Assembly: GCA_023450835.1 (NCBI GenBank)
Contig: JAEXGM010000189.1
Span: 34,997 to 98,996 of the forward strand
DNA length: 64,000 nt
Direction of reading: 5' to 3'
Source of the DNA: Bacillota bacterium
GTDB lineage: Bacteria > Bacillota > Clostridia > Lachnospirales > Lachnospiraceae
The notes below the pieces were generated by a model. The model was not told where the DNA came from and did not search any database. It was given only the letters and a program-made list of their open reading frames with translations. The position numbers were made by a program, and so were the translations under genes. Shown here piece by piece: positions 8,631 to 17,174 of this stretch (the first letter of the stretch is position 1; the number at the start of each line of letters is the position of its first letter).

Positions 8631-11284
8631 TTTTCTCTTTGTATCAGTTCATTTAACTGCTTCTTTGCTTCTTCCGACAGGTTATCTATCAGATGATTAC
8701 GCTTATGTTCCTGAGAGTCGGGATATTCCTGGCGCAGTCTTTCACTTGCTGCATCCATATCCTCCTTTAATTCTCTGGCGGACAAAAGAGCACATCCGGC
8801 TCCTCTTATTATCACCTGCTGCAGACCATCCGAAGTAGCAACTACAATATTGTATTTCTTCTGGTTGTCATGGGCGAATTTCTCAATATATTGGTCCGCC
8901 GTCTGAGCTTCCCTGGTATATACCATATGGATATTGTGGTAATCTATGATTTCTTCTATATGCCCCTGCACACGGTAGGCGTCAAATACAACAATAATCT
9001 GTCCTCCGCGGATTCCCCGGTAATTACTCAGATCATCCATAAGTTTCATTCTGGCACCATCCATATTTGTGGCTGCCAGTTCATTTAATTCAGGCCATGC
9101 AAAGATAATGTTATAACCGTCTACCAGCAGATATTCTTCCCTGGTTTCTTTCTGCTTTCCGCTGCTGCCTGAATTTCCTGAGCCCATGCTTTCATAGTAG
9201 CTTTCCAATGCCGTCTTTCGTCTCTTCCATCCGGATTTCTTTCCCTGATTGCTGTATGCGGTATTATTAATAATCTTATCTATTTCTTCCAGAGATATCC
9301 ACCGTTCTTCAACCATGGCAGTCTTATTCTCCACTGCTTCTTTTGGCATGGCAGTCTTTTCTTTTAAATAGCCTTCTACATGCATATATTTCTTTACATC
9401 ATACCACTCCACCAGAAAACCTGTACCATGGGCACAGAATACCGAACCGGTCGGATTCATGATATCTCTTTCCGAATCATAACCGATAGCTGCAAGTACC
9501 TCCTCTGTGTTATGGCAGGGCTCGTATCCTTTCAGGTTCAAAAATAATCTTCCAAGCCCCTGGGTATAAGCCGCCACTTCTTTCTGATAGTTTCTCATGG
9601 TAATTACCGGTCCGCTGCCTGTAAGAAGTGCCATTCCATTATAATTCTGGGCCAATTCGCTGATTCCGCACATCTTCTCAATGTCTGTCATGGCCCTGCC
9701 GACCATTTTCTCCGGCAGCTCCAGCTGAAAAGTGTAATAGGGCTCTAATAATACAGACCTAGCCTGTTTAAGTCCGTTTCGTACCGCCCGGTAGGTAGCT
9801 TCTCTAAAGTCTCCGCCTTCCGTATGTTTGTTATGTGCCCTGCCGGAAATCAATGTTATTTTCATATCCGTAATTGCCGCGCCGGTCAATACCCCTCTGT
9901 GCTCTTTCTCTTCCAGATGGGTAAGTATAAGCCTCTGCCAGCTCTTCCCCAGGATATCCTCACTGCAATTCGTGTCAAATACCAGACCGCTTCCCCTCTC
10001 ACCCGGTTCCAGCAGCAGATGAACTTCCGCATAATGGCGCAGGGGTTCAAAATGACCAACCCCTTCTGCCATATCAGCAATGGTTTCCTTATATACGATT
10101 TTTCCATCGCCAAAGGCTACTTTTACGCCAAAGCGGCTTTCTATGAGACTGCAAAGAATCTCAATCTGCACCTCTCCCATAAGCTGCGCCTGTATTTCCT
10201 GCAATTCTTCTTCCCAGACAATATGAAGTTCCGGCTCTTCTTCCTCTAATTGGCGAAGCTTAGGAAGCATTGCCCTTGGGTCGCATCCTGGCGGGAGTAG
10301 AATCTGATAAGATAATACCGGTTCCAGGATAGGTGCATGGACTGCACTTTCTATTCCTAAGCCTTCTCCTGTCCTTGTCCCGCTAAGGCCAACTACCGCA
10401 CACACCGTTCCTGCCGCGGCTTCATTTACTGTTTCGTATTTTTGTCCGGAATAAACACGTATCTGGTTTACTTTTTCTTCCCATCCGCTGCCGGATAAGA
10501 TGTCTCTCATCTTAAGACTTCCTCCGGTAACCTTAAAGTGAGTAAGACGATTTCCCTGTTCGTCTCTTGTAATTTTAAATATTCTTGCTCCGAATTCCGC
10601 CGGATAGGAAGGAATGACAGCATAGGTTTCGACGCCTTTCAGCAAATGCTCTACTCCCTCCAGTTTTAAGGCAGAACCATAAAAGCAGGGAAATACCTTC
10701 CTCTTTTGTATAGCTTTCTTTATCAGTTCTGTTTCTATCAGTCCTTTTTCCAGATAGGCTTCCAGCATCTTTTCGTCACACATGGCAAGCTGGTCAAAAA
10801 AGCCATCTGTCATATTACTTTCAAATTCTATACATCCATCATCCAGCTGTCTTAGTTCTTCCGCCAGGCTGTTCTTGTCGGCCCCCTCCATATCCATCTT
10901 ATTGATAAATAGAAAGACCGGTATATGATACCGTTTTAAAAGTTTCCATAATGTTTTGGTATGTCCCTGTATTCCGTCTGTACCGCTTACTACCAGAATA
11001 GCGTAATCCAGCACCTGGAGGGTTCTCTCCATCTCAGCGGAAAAGTCCACATGTCCGGGGGTATCCAGTAAAGTAATCTGAATATCACCGGTTTCAAAGA
11101 CCGCCTGCTTGGAGAAAATCGTAATTCCTCTTTCCTTTTCCAGCTCATAGGTGTCCAGATAGGCATCTCTTTTATCTACCCTTCCAAGCTTTCCGATCTT
11201 GCCGCTTAGATACAGCATTCCCTCCGACAAGGTTGTCTTACCTGCATCTACATGGGCTAATATTCCGATAACAAGTTTTTTCAT
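8621..11284 (-). CDS. Ribosomal-protection-type translation GTPase fused to a Rae1/YacP-like NYN nuclease domain
   Basis: 887 residues. Residues 1 to about 650 are an EF-G/Tet(M)-like GTPase: G1 AHVDAGKT (10-17), then RGITI, DTPGH and NKMD, followed by domains II-V ending in YTQGLGRLFLNLKGYEPC. The domain IV tip reads HNKHTEGGDF where tetracycline-resistance proteins have a SPVSTPADF loop, so tetracycline resistance should not be assumed. A linker of about 60 residues leads to a C-terminal NYN/PIN-like domain (about 716-880) with acidic residues D722 (LLVDGYN), D768 (VVFDAYR), D797 (TADQYIE) and D819 (ATSDGLQQ). This is the fold of Rae1 (YacP), which cuts mRNA in the ribosomal A site. I infer a single protein that enters the A site as a GTPase and may cleave the bound mRNA. 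Confidence 0.88.
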   Translation of the reverse strand: MKKLVIGILAHVDAGKTTLSEGMLYLSGKIGKLGRVDKRDAYLDTYELEKERGITIFSKQAVFETGDIQITLLDTPGHVDFSAEMERTLQVLDYAILVVSGTDGIQGHTKTLWKLLKRYHIPVFLFINKMDMEGADKNSLAEELRQLDDGCIEFESNMTDGFFDQLAMCDEKMLEAYLEKGLIETELIKKAIQKRKVFPCFYGSALKLEGVEHLLKGVETYAVIPSYPAEFGARIFKITRDEQGNRLTHFKVTGGSLKMRDILSGSGWEEKVNQIRVYSGQKYETVNEAAAGTVCAVVGLSGTRTGEGLGIESAVHAPILEPVLSYQILLPPGCDPRAMLPKLRQLEEEEPELHIVWEEELQEIQAQLMGEVQIEILCSLIESRFGVKVAFGDGKIVYKETIADMAEGVGHFEPLRHYAEVHLLLEPGERGSGLVFDTNCSEDILGKSWQRLILTHLEEKEHRGVLTGAAITDMKITLISGRAHNKHTEGGDFREATYRAVRNGLKQARSVLLEPYYTFQLELPEKMVGRAMTDIEKMCGISELAQNYNGMALLTGSGPVITMRNYQKEVAAYTQGLGRLFLNLKGYEPCHNTEEVLAAIGYDSERDIMNPTGSVFCAHGTGFLVEWYDVKKYMHVEGYLKEKTAMPKEAVENKTAMVEERWISLEEIDKIINNTAYSNQGKKSGWKRRKTALESYYESMGSGNSGSSGKQKETREEYLLVDGYNIIFAWPELNELAATNMDGARMKLMDDLSNYRGIRGGQIIVVFDAYRVQGHIEEIIDYHNIHMVYTREAQTADQYIEKFAHDNQKKYNIVVATSDGLQQVIIRGAGCALLSARELKEDMDAASERLRQEYPDSQEHKRNHLIDNLSEEAKKQLNELIQREKEK

Positions 11285-11428
11285 AATTTATTTTAAGACC
11301 TTCATTTCTAATCTATTTTAAACTTTAAAGTCGATTCTTCCACTATTATGATACCAGCTAATAAGCAATTTTACAATTTTCTTGTACTATTTTTTATAAA
11401 ATTATAAAAAGGGATATATTACTTCATT
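11285..11428. other. Promoter region of the GTPase-NYN gene
   Basis: First part of a 418-base gap without a gene. It is very AT-rich and must hold the promoter for the minus-strand fusion gene, but I cannot single out a convincing -35/-10 pair. The remainder of the gap holds the two-hairpin repeat (11429-11512), a terminator hairpin (11545-11590) and about 110 bases in which I see nothing. Confidence 0.35.
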
Positions 11429-11512
11429 TTAACTTCTTTCGTGAATATCAAATCTTTGATTTGATATTCCTGAATCCGTAGTTGAAAAACATCTTTTCGT
11501 TTTCTCAACCTA
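11429..11512 (-). repeat. Two-hairpin repeat element, copy 1
   Basis: On the minus strand it reads TAGGTTGA, hairpin I (GTTGAGAAAACG / TGTTTTTCAAC), the linker TACGGATTCAG, hairpin II (GAATATCAAATC-aaa-GATTTGATATTC, 12-bp perfect stem at 11443-11469), then ACGAAAG and GTTAA. A second copy lies at 33296-33380 in the opposite orientation. The linker is identical while stem bases differ in a paired manner. Confidence 0.7.
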
Positions 11513-11544
11513 TCCTATTCCTTAACACAGGCCTTGTCAAAAAC

Positions 11545-11590
11545 TGCAAGTAGTATAACAGTCTCTAAACCGGCTGTTATACTACTTGCA
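11545..11590 (-). terminator. Rho-independent terminator of the DUF5655-DUF1801-DUF1905 gene
   Basis: Perfect 17-bp inverted repeat TGCAAGTAGTATAACAG / CTGTTATACTACTTGCA with a 12-base loop, followed on the minus strand by GTTTTTG. It is 110 bases beyond the stop at 11703. The stem is AU-rich for a terminator, so it could also be a small repeat. Confidence 0.55.
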
Positions 11591-11702
11591 TAGGAATGTG
11601 GATGCACTTTACTATATGCTCCCCTTTTTAATTGTAACTGTAAATTCGATTTGTATTGCACCTGTTATCTACCGTTTCCAGGTCTTTACTCAGTTCAGGA
11701 AT

Positions 11703-12734
11703 TTATTTTGTATTCCGCTCTTTCAGAGTAACCTTAACCGTGTCTCCCGGCTGTTTTCCAATCTTTTCGCGGATTTCCTTACGGATTCCGAGAATGTGGC
11801 AGGGCGTCTTCATCTTCACCAGACTGCCGTCATAAGGTTCACCGTCAAAGGTGGCATGTACCGGCACTCTTCCTTTTCCGTATCTTTCTTTCACATCGAA
11901 GGGTATCTCTACATATGCTCCGTCAATATCGGGAACTTTCTTAATAACTGCCTCAAATTCACATAGTTCTTCTGAAAGGGCCGCCTCACTGCTATCATTG
12001 CCCTTCACCTCACGGGCACCGGTTGCTTCCTTTACCCGATACCTGGTAATCTCCTCAATTAACTCATAGGGTATAGGCTGAGACAGAGGTAACTGAATTG
12101 CACCTTTTGAGGTCTTATAGCCTGTCAGTTTATCGGCAAATACTTGAACTCCCATAGCTCCGGGGTATATGCCGATATGATTTTTCATTGCGGCAAAATG
12201 AATCAGATTCTCTTTCTGCCAGAAAGTTGGCATCTGCCAGCTAATCTTTTCAGTTGCTTCCGGTGCCACCCCACGTATAGTCTTACGAATCTTTTCAAGG
12301 ATTTCCCGGACGTCTTCCGGAAACAAAGCAAAGTATTCCTCAAAATTAGTATATACCGGATTTTCTTCCTGACTGCCTGGATTACTCTTTGTATTGCGGT
12401 TTGACTTTGTCAGCTCATAAGAGGCAGCTATTCGGCTGATTAACTCCGAAAACAATGTATTATCCGTAACTTCAAAATAATGAGCCACCCTGTTTTTTGA
12501 GGTTCTGACTACTTTGACTGGTTCCCATTCCTCATGGACACTGTCCGAAGCAAATCCGATAATCATACAATCTTTTTTTGCATTAACCTCTGCAAAGCTT
12601 GAAGTATGCCTCCAAACAATTGAACCGGATAACTCATGCTCTTCAAAAGCTCCAAACCTTTTCTCTGCCATCCCGCGAAACTCTTCATACAAAGGTAACC
12701 ATTTGGCTCTGACACCGGTAAATACAGAATTCAT
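11703..12734 (-). CDS. Three-domain protein DUF5655 - DUF1801 (YdhG-like) - DUF1905
   Basis: 343 residues made of three small domains usually found separately. About 1-110 resemble DUF5655 ([20 protein letters not shown], then [15 protein letters not shown]). About 130-235 are a DUF1801/YdhG fold ([20 protein letters not shown], then [10 protein letters not shown] and HIGIYPG). The C-terminus from about 260 is DUF1905 ([20 protein letters not shown], then [25 protein letters not shown]). DUF1801 members are frataxin-like and DUF1905 is a small beta-barrel; the biochemical role of all three is poorly known. No operon partner. The domain names rest on recollection of motifs, so moderate confidence in boundaries. 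Confidence 0.78.
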   Translation of the reverse strand: MNSVFTGVRAKWLPLYEEFRGMAEKRFGAFEEHELSGSIVWRHTSSFAEVNAKKDCMIIGFASDSVHEEWEPVKVVRTSKNRVAHYFEVTDNTLFSELISRIAASYELTKSNRNTKSNPGSQEENPVYTNFEEYFALFPEDVREILEKIRKTIRGVAPEATEKISWQMPTFWQKENLIHFAAMKNHIGIYPGAMGVQVFADKLTGYKTSKGAIQLPLSQPIPYELIEEITRYRVKEATGAREVKGNDSSEAALSEELCEFEAVIKKVPDIDGAYVEIPFDVKERYGKGRVPVHATFDGEPYDGSLVKMKTPCHILGIRKEIREKIGKQPGDTVKVTLKERNTK

Positions 12735-12783
12735 TCGTTCTTATTCCTTTCCTTGTGACAAGAATTTAATATTAAAACTACCG

Positions 12784-12816
12784 AAAGCTTGTGCCGGGAA
12801 TTACACAGGTACAAGC
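12784..12816 (-). terminator. Possible terminator of the two-component operon
   Basis: AAGCTTGT and ACAAGCTT arms around a GC-containing centre, between the start of the DUF protein (12734) and the stop of the histidine kinase gene (12896). Its position upstream of the kinase stop codon's downstream side is correct for the minus-strand operon only if transcription runs past 12896. The U tract is short. Confidence 0.25.
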
Positions 12817-12895
12817 TTGCTTATGAATTATATTGCCTATGAATTATGTTATCAATGATTCTACTATATACACTGCCTGATAACAACGGTTATTT

Positions 12896-13978
12896 TTATA
12901 CCGGTACTCTTACTTCCATTATAGTTCCCTTATTCTCCTCACTCATACAGGTAATGCTGCCACCCAGTAATTCCGTGATTCTTTTTACAATGGACAAGCC
13001 AAGACCGTTTCCCTGCTTTTTATGGGATTCCTCACACTGATAGAATTTTTCAAAGATTTTCGGCAGTTTTTCGGGACTGATTCCTTCTCCTTCATCCTTA
13101 ATGGTTACTACCAGCTGACTATTTTCCATTTTTCCGGTAATCCATATGCTGCTGTCTTCGCCCGAATATTTTATGGCATTATCTAATAGATTTACCCATA
13201 TCTGCATTAAAAGGTCCGCATCGCCCTGCACTAGAAGATTATCGCAGTTCACCTCGTAGTTCCTGTTTTTATCCGGCCATTTTTCGGATAACATGATAAT
13301 ACACTTACGAATCTGCTCATCCACGCGGACTTTATCCCTCTTAACTACAATCTGCTGGTAATCCAGCCGTGACATGCGAAGCATATTTTCACACAGCCGG
13401 GATAAGCGAAGGGATTCCTTATTCACTAATTCCAGATATTCCTGCTGCTCCTCAGGACTAAGTCCGCCATCCATCAGAATTTCGGTAAACCCGGTAATAG
13501 CCGCTACGGGCGTCTTAACTTCATGGGATACATTACTCATGAAATCCTTGCGCATGTAATCCATACCATTTAATTCCGCTGCCATTGTATTAAAGTTCCT
13601 GGCCAGCTCATCTATTTCATTGGTGTATTCATATTCCTTACTGTCATACTCTCTTCTGTTAATGTGGGCGGTAAAGTCACCGCCGGCTACCCGTTTTACC
13701 GCACCGGTCATTTCTCCGATTGGTTTTGTCAGATGGATAGCACCAAGCCATAGCATAATACCTCCAAACAGCATCGTAAGAGTGCAAATCAGGAGGCATA
13801 CAACAACAGCGACCTGGGGGCTGAAGGTTCCATGGTAGAACAGTTTCATTGCACCCAGTACCAGCACAAGGGAAAAGACGCAGGCACTGCATAAGGTAGT
13901 AATGGATACCAGTGAAAAATACAACCGCAGTGACATCCGGTATCTTCTTTTTTCATTTTTCTTACTCTGCTTGTTCAT
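12896..13978 (-). CDS. Sensor histidine kinase
   Basis: 360 residues: cytoplasmic N-tail, membrane segments at about 20-46 and 55-80 with a very short outer loop, a HAMP domain (about 82-135), HisKA with phosphoacceptor H152 in SNVSHEVKTPVAAITGF, and a HATPase domain with NLLDNAIKYS, DEGEGISPEKLPKIFEKFY and GNGLGLSIVKRI. The near absence of an extracellular sensor domain is typical of BceS-like intramembrane-sensing kinases that watch an ABC transporter, which agrees with the FtsX-type transporter genes upstream. Partner of the response regulator 46 bases upstream. Confidence 0.93.
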   Translation of the reverse strand: MNKQSKKNEKRRYRMSLRLYFSLVSITTLCSACVFSLVLVLGAMKLFYHGTFSPQVAVVVCLLICTLTMLFGGIMLWLGAIHLTKPIGEMTGAVKRVAGGDFTAHINRREYDSKEYEYTNEIDELARNFNTMAAELNGMDYMRKDFMSNVSHEVKTPVAAITGFTEILMDGGLSPEEQQEYLELVNKESLRLSRLCENMLRMSRLDYQQIVVKRDKVRVDEQIRKCIIMLSEKWPDKNRNYEVNCDNLLVQGDADLLMQIWVNLLDNAIKYSGEDSSIWITGKMENSQLVVTIKDEGEGISPEKLPKIFEKFYQCEESHKKQGNGLGLSIVKRITELLGGSITCMSEENKGTIMEVRVPV

Positions 13979-14024
13979 TTGTACTTCTTATCCTCCAGGT
14001 TTTAATGCACTGCTATCCATAGGA

Positions 14025-14693
14025 TCAGTACTTTGCCTTGTAACCTAAACCTCTTACTGTAATAATTTCAAAATCGGGATAGTTCTCAAACTTTCTCCGT
14101 AATTTCTTAATATGGGAATCCACCGCTCTTTCATCCGCTTCCGAATCCATTCCCCAGATTTCATCCATTAACTCCAATCTGGTAAATATCTTATTGGGGT
14201 TGCTTAACAGCTTAAACAGCAGATAGAACTCCTTTGGGGGCATCTCAAAATACTCCTCTTTGATGCAAACCGTTAAAGCATTATAATCCAATACGGCATT
14301 TCCTATGACCATTTTCTTGTCATTGGCTATCTGGGCACGGCGCAGCAGAGCATTTACTCTTAATATCATCTCTTTCATCCTGATCGGTTTCACCAGATAA
14401 TCATCGGTTCCTGCCTTAAAACCGCACTCCATGTCTTCCATCTGATCTTTGGCCGTTATCATTAAGATCGGCAGCTGATAAGAAGCACTGCGCAAAGTCT
14501 TCGTCAGTTCATATCCGTCCATTTTCGGCATCATGATATCGCAGATAATTAAATCAATATATTCCTTATCCATGACCTTAAGTGCATCTTCTCCGTCAAA
14601 GGCAGGAAATGTTTTAAAGTTTTCCTGTTTCAGTTTTGCACATATCATTTTATTTAAGGTCTCATCATCTTCCACCACCAGAATTGAAAACAT
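14025..14693 (-). CDS. OmpR/PhoB-type response regulator
   Basis: 222 residues. The receiver domain has the acidic pair E8/D9/D10, phosphoacceptor D52 in LIICDIMMPKMDGYEL, the T in ITAKD and the K in DDYLVKPI. The C-terminal winged helix (about 125-222) ends in ERAVDSHIKKLRRKFENYPD and ITVRGLGYKA. GGGAGG stands before the ATG. It lies between the ABC transporter genes and its cognate kinase and probably controls this operon. Confidence 0.94.
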   Translation of the reverse strand: MFSILVVEDDETLNKMICAKLKQENFKTFPAFDGEDALKVMDKEYIDLIICDIMMPKMDGYELTKTLRSASYQLPILMITAKDQMEDMECGFKAGTDDYLVKPIRMKEMILRVNALLRRAQIANDKKMVIGNAVLDYNALTVCIKEEYFEMPPKEFYLLFKLLSNPNKIFTRLELMDEIWGMDSEADERAVDSHIKKLRRKFENYPDFEIITVRGLGYKAKY

Positions 14694-14751
14694 TTCCTAT
14701 CCTCCCTTCAAAATCTGCCGTTCAACTTACTTTTTAGACTGCCTATGCTTT

Positions 14752-15441
14752 TTATTTCTCCTGCACGTTCTGGAGTAATTTCCCTTGCTCCAAGCGATAT
14801 ACGCTGTCCACCAGGTCCAGAATACGTTCATCGTGTGTAACCATAATAGCTGCCGTATTTCTGCGTTTTACTTCCTGTTTTATCATCTCAGCAATCTGAC
14901 GGCCTCTTGTTCCATCCAGACTTGCTGTCGGTTCGTCCGCTAATATTACTTCCGGCCTGTTTATAAAGGCTCTTGCTATGGCGACCCGCTGCTTTTCACC
15001 GCCGGACATCTGCTTTGGGTACTTACTCTTGCAGCTGCTGATTCCAAGCTCTGCTAACAGCTCGTCAACTACTTTATTTCTCTCCGCTTTGCTCCCGAAA
15101 GGTTTCATATCGGCAGCAAGTATCAGCTGTTCTTCTGCTGTCAGATAGGGTAGGAGCTGATGATTCTGAAAGATAAAGCCAAGCTTTTCTCTCCTTATTT
15201 TTGTCCATTCTTTCTGCTTGCTCTCGGACATGCTGCTTCCATTTATTATTATATTTCCTTTATCCGCAGAAAGCAACATCCCTGCGATGGTCAGCAGTGT
15301 GCTTTTTCCGGAACCGGAAGGGCCGAGTATCGCTGCAAACTCTCCCTTATTTACTTTCAGGGATATATCATTCAGTACAAGATTCTCTCTTTCCCCGTCC
15401 TGATAACCTTTTGATATATGATTTAACTCCATTGCGTACAT
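14752..15441 (-). CDS. ABC transporter ATP-binding protein (LolD/MacB type)
   Basis: 229-residue ATPase with Walker A GPSGSGKST (40-48), signature MSGGEKQRVAIARAF, Walker B VILADEPTASLDG and H-loop TAAIMVTHDERI. This is the MacB/LolD/BceA branch, which pairs with FtsX-domain permeases. The permease gene ends two bases upstream of its start, so they form one complex. Likely role is efflux or mechanotransmission related to envelope stress; substrate unknown. Confidence 0.93.
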   Translation of the reverse strand: MYAMELNHISKGYQDGERENLVLNDISLKVNKGEFAAILGPSGSGKSTLLTIAGMLLSADKGNIIINGSSMSESKQKEWTKIRREKLGFIFQNHQLLPYLTAEEQLILAADMKPFGSKAERNKVVDELLAELGISSCKSKYPKQMSGGEKQRVAIARAFINRPEVILADEPTASLDGTRGRQIAEMIKQEVKRRNTAAIMVTHDERILDLVDSVYRLEQGKLLQNVQEK

Positions 15442-15443
15442 AA

Positions 15444-16532
15444 TTATTCCTCATTTCCTCCGATTATTTTAACAGGGTCGACCTTTGCAACCTTAGCGGT
15501 AGAAAGTAAACTGCAAACCAGGGATATGGCTACAAAAGCCAGAGATATGATAAGAGCATTTACCCCATTTAAATAAAAGGGCATGGACTTTGGCAGCATG
15601 GCGGCCATTCCAAAAGCCAGGGCATTACCGCATATTATTCCAAAGCATGCTAAGAGCAGTACTTGTGAGAACTGCATTTTTGCAATTTCACCCATTCTCA
15701 TACCAATCGCCTTCATGACACCAAACTGTTTATACTTTTGTATGGTAAGAATATAGAAAAATACTCCCAATATGGCTGCCGAGATAAATACCAGCACCCA
15801 AAGTATCATATTGATGGTGGTCTGCTCTGCCTGATAACCGGGAATGTGTGCTACAATTTCCGATTTGCTTACAACCTCCGTCTTATCTATTGCCTTACCT
15901 GCCAGGTCGTCACTTTGCAGGGCAATAGCATGGTATCCGGCTACATATCCCGGATTAACGGCTGTACGAATATCGGTATAAGTATCTGTGCTGATAAAGC
16001 CTACCGGAATATGTCCATACATTGCATCCTTTGTAAATCCGGCTACTGTAAGTTCAATACCGGAGGTGGAATCTACTAGGATATCCCCTGTCTTTATTCC
16101 GTTTTCCTCAAATGCCTCGTCCAAAACAATCGTGTTCGCCGTTGCCGTAAGTTTATCACCTTTTATCACTTCAGGATTTAAGAACTCTTCCGGATTAATT
16201 GCAAAATAGGTTATGTCAAGCTTCTCTGTCTCTCCTTTTATATTCACATTCATTCTCTGAATATCAAGGGTTGCCGTCTTGCCGCCAGCCGCTTCCTTTA
16301 CCTGTGTTAATGTGTCCGCATTAATATTTGAAACTGTTATCAGGTCTTCTGCATCAGAACTCAACACAAAATAAGGAGCATCCATGTTCTCAATCCCTGC
16401 GCTTACCGCTCTTGCCAGTCCGTTTGCCAGACCTGACAGGAACATTACCATAAATATCATAAGAACAAGAAGAATCTCAATAAATAAATACTTCTTCCAA
16501 TTGTACTTAATTTCTTTCCAGGCTAATATCAT
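15444..16532 (-). CDS. FtsX-domain ABC transporter permease (MacB/DevC type)
   Basis: 362 residues with the four-helix FtsX layout: one membrane segment near the N-terminus (about 13-37), a large extracytoplasmic domain (about 40-240), and three segments in the C-terminal part (ILWVLVFISAAILGVFFYIL, then VLLLACFGIICGNALAFGMA, then ALIISLAFVAISLVCSLLST). It ends with the coupling-helix-like AKVDPVKIIGG. Its start overlaps the flavodoxin gene by four bases. The size and topology resemble DevC rather than ten-helix BceB permeases. Confidence 0.9.
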   Translation of the reverse strand: MILAWKEIKYNWKKYLFIEILLVLMIFMVMFLSGLANGLARAVSAGIENMDAPYFVLSSDAEDLITVSNINADTLTQVKEAAGGKTATLDIQRMNVNIKGETEKLDITYFAINPEEFLNPEVIKGDKLTATANTIVLDEAFEENGIKTGDILVDSTSGIELTVAGFTKDAMYGHIPVGFISTDTYTDIRTAVNPGYVAGYHAIALQSDDLAGKAIDKTEVVSKSEIVAHIPGYQAEQTTINMILWVLVFISAAILGVFFYILTIQKYKQFGVMKAIGMRMGEIAKMQFSQVLLLACFGIICGNALAFGMAAMLPKSMPFYLNGVNALIISLAFVAISLVCSLLSTAKVAKVDPVKIIGGNEE

Positions 16533-16957
16533 CTTGTTACCTTCACTTCCTTTGTTATCTTAACCGCATATTCTCTTACTGCTTTTAAATCGTTGGCATC
16601 CGGTCTGTTCCTGTGCATAACTTTGAACTGACCTCTGCAGTAGAAATCATCCTTTATGGCAGTAATTCCTTTTGCCTGCAGCAGCTTTTTAATTTCCGGA
16701 TATGCCCTTTCTGCTAAAGCAGAAGTTGAGAAAACCGCTACCGCCCCAATCAGCTCTCCATTGAGATTTTGAATGAATTCTTTTACCTTACTGTCAATGC
16801 CGCCCCAGTATACCGAAGCGCCTAAAAATAGAATATCAACCTTTTCCTTCACTGGTGTATCAATAGTATTCGCCTTACTTCCTGTTGCCTTTGCTATCTC
16901 TATTGCTAATTTTTCTGTGCTGCCTGTTTTTGAAAAATATCGTACTGCTGTTGTCAT
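16529..16957 (-). CDS. Flavodoxin-domain protein
   Basis: 142 residues with the FMN phosphate-binding loop SKTGSTEKLA near the N-terminus and the aromatic loop LGASVYWGG. It is a short-chain flavodoxin-like electron carrier or NAD(P)H-quinone-oxidoreductase-like protein. First gene of the operon flavodoxin - FtsX - ATPase - response regulator - kinase; the four-base overlap with the permease gene shows co-translation. Why a flavodoxin should head an envelope ABC/TCS operon is unclear. A related paralogue lies at 37437-37886. AGGAGG precedes the start. Confidence 0.88.
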   Translation of the reverse strand: MTTAVRYFSKTGSTEKLAIEIAKATGSKANTIDTPVKEKVDILFLGASVYWGGIDSKVKEFIQNLNGELIGAVAVFSTSALAERAYPEIKKLLQAKGITAIKDDFYCRGQFKVMHRNRPDANDLKAVREYAVKITKEVKVTR

Positions 16958-17049
16958 ATGATTTTATCCTCCTGATATTGTTGATTACTTCAAAATATAA
17001 GATACGAATAAACTACCATATTAATATGACCTGAATATGTCCACTTTAT

Positions 17050-17084
17050 AAAAAAACAAGAGTTATCCGACTTGAATAACTCTT
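17050..17084 (-). terminator. Rho-independent terminator of the marR-membrane protein operon
   Basis: On the minus strand AAGAGTTAT and ATAACTCTT form a 9-bp stem followed by GTTTTTTTA. It lies about 90 bases after the stop at 17175. The palindrome CATATTAATATG at 17017-17028, closer to the flavodoxin gene, may be an operator of that operon. Confidence 0.75.
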
Positions 17085-17174
17085 TAATCAAAACCGCTTC
17101 TCATCAATACAAGTGCAACTGCAAGTCCATGCTTGATCAAACCAATTTGCAATAACCATTCTTTTTATCTGCCA

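Noticed and set aside
8621..11284. Annotation of the GTPase as a tetracycline-resistance determinant
   Set aside because: The domain IV tip loop needed for tetracycline displacement is replaced, and the protein carries an extra nuclease domain; resistance is not supported by sequence.
12144..12404. Plus-strand frames inside the DUF5655-DUF1801-DUF1905 gene
   Set aside because: Antisense shadows of the three-domain protein without ribosome binding sites.
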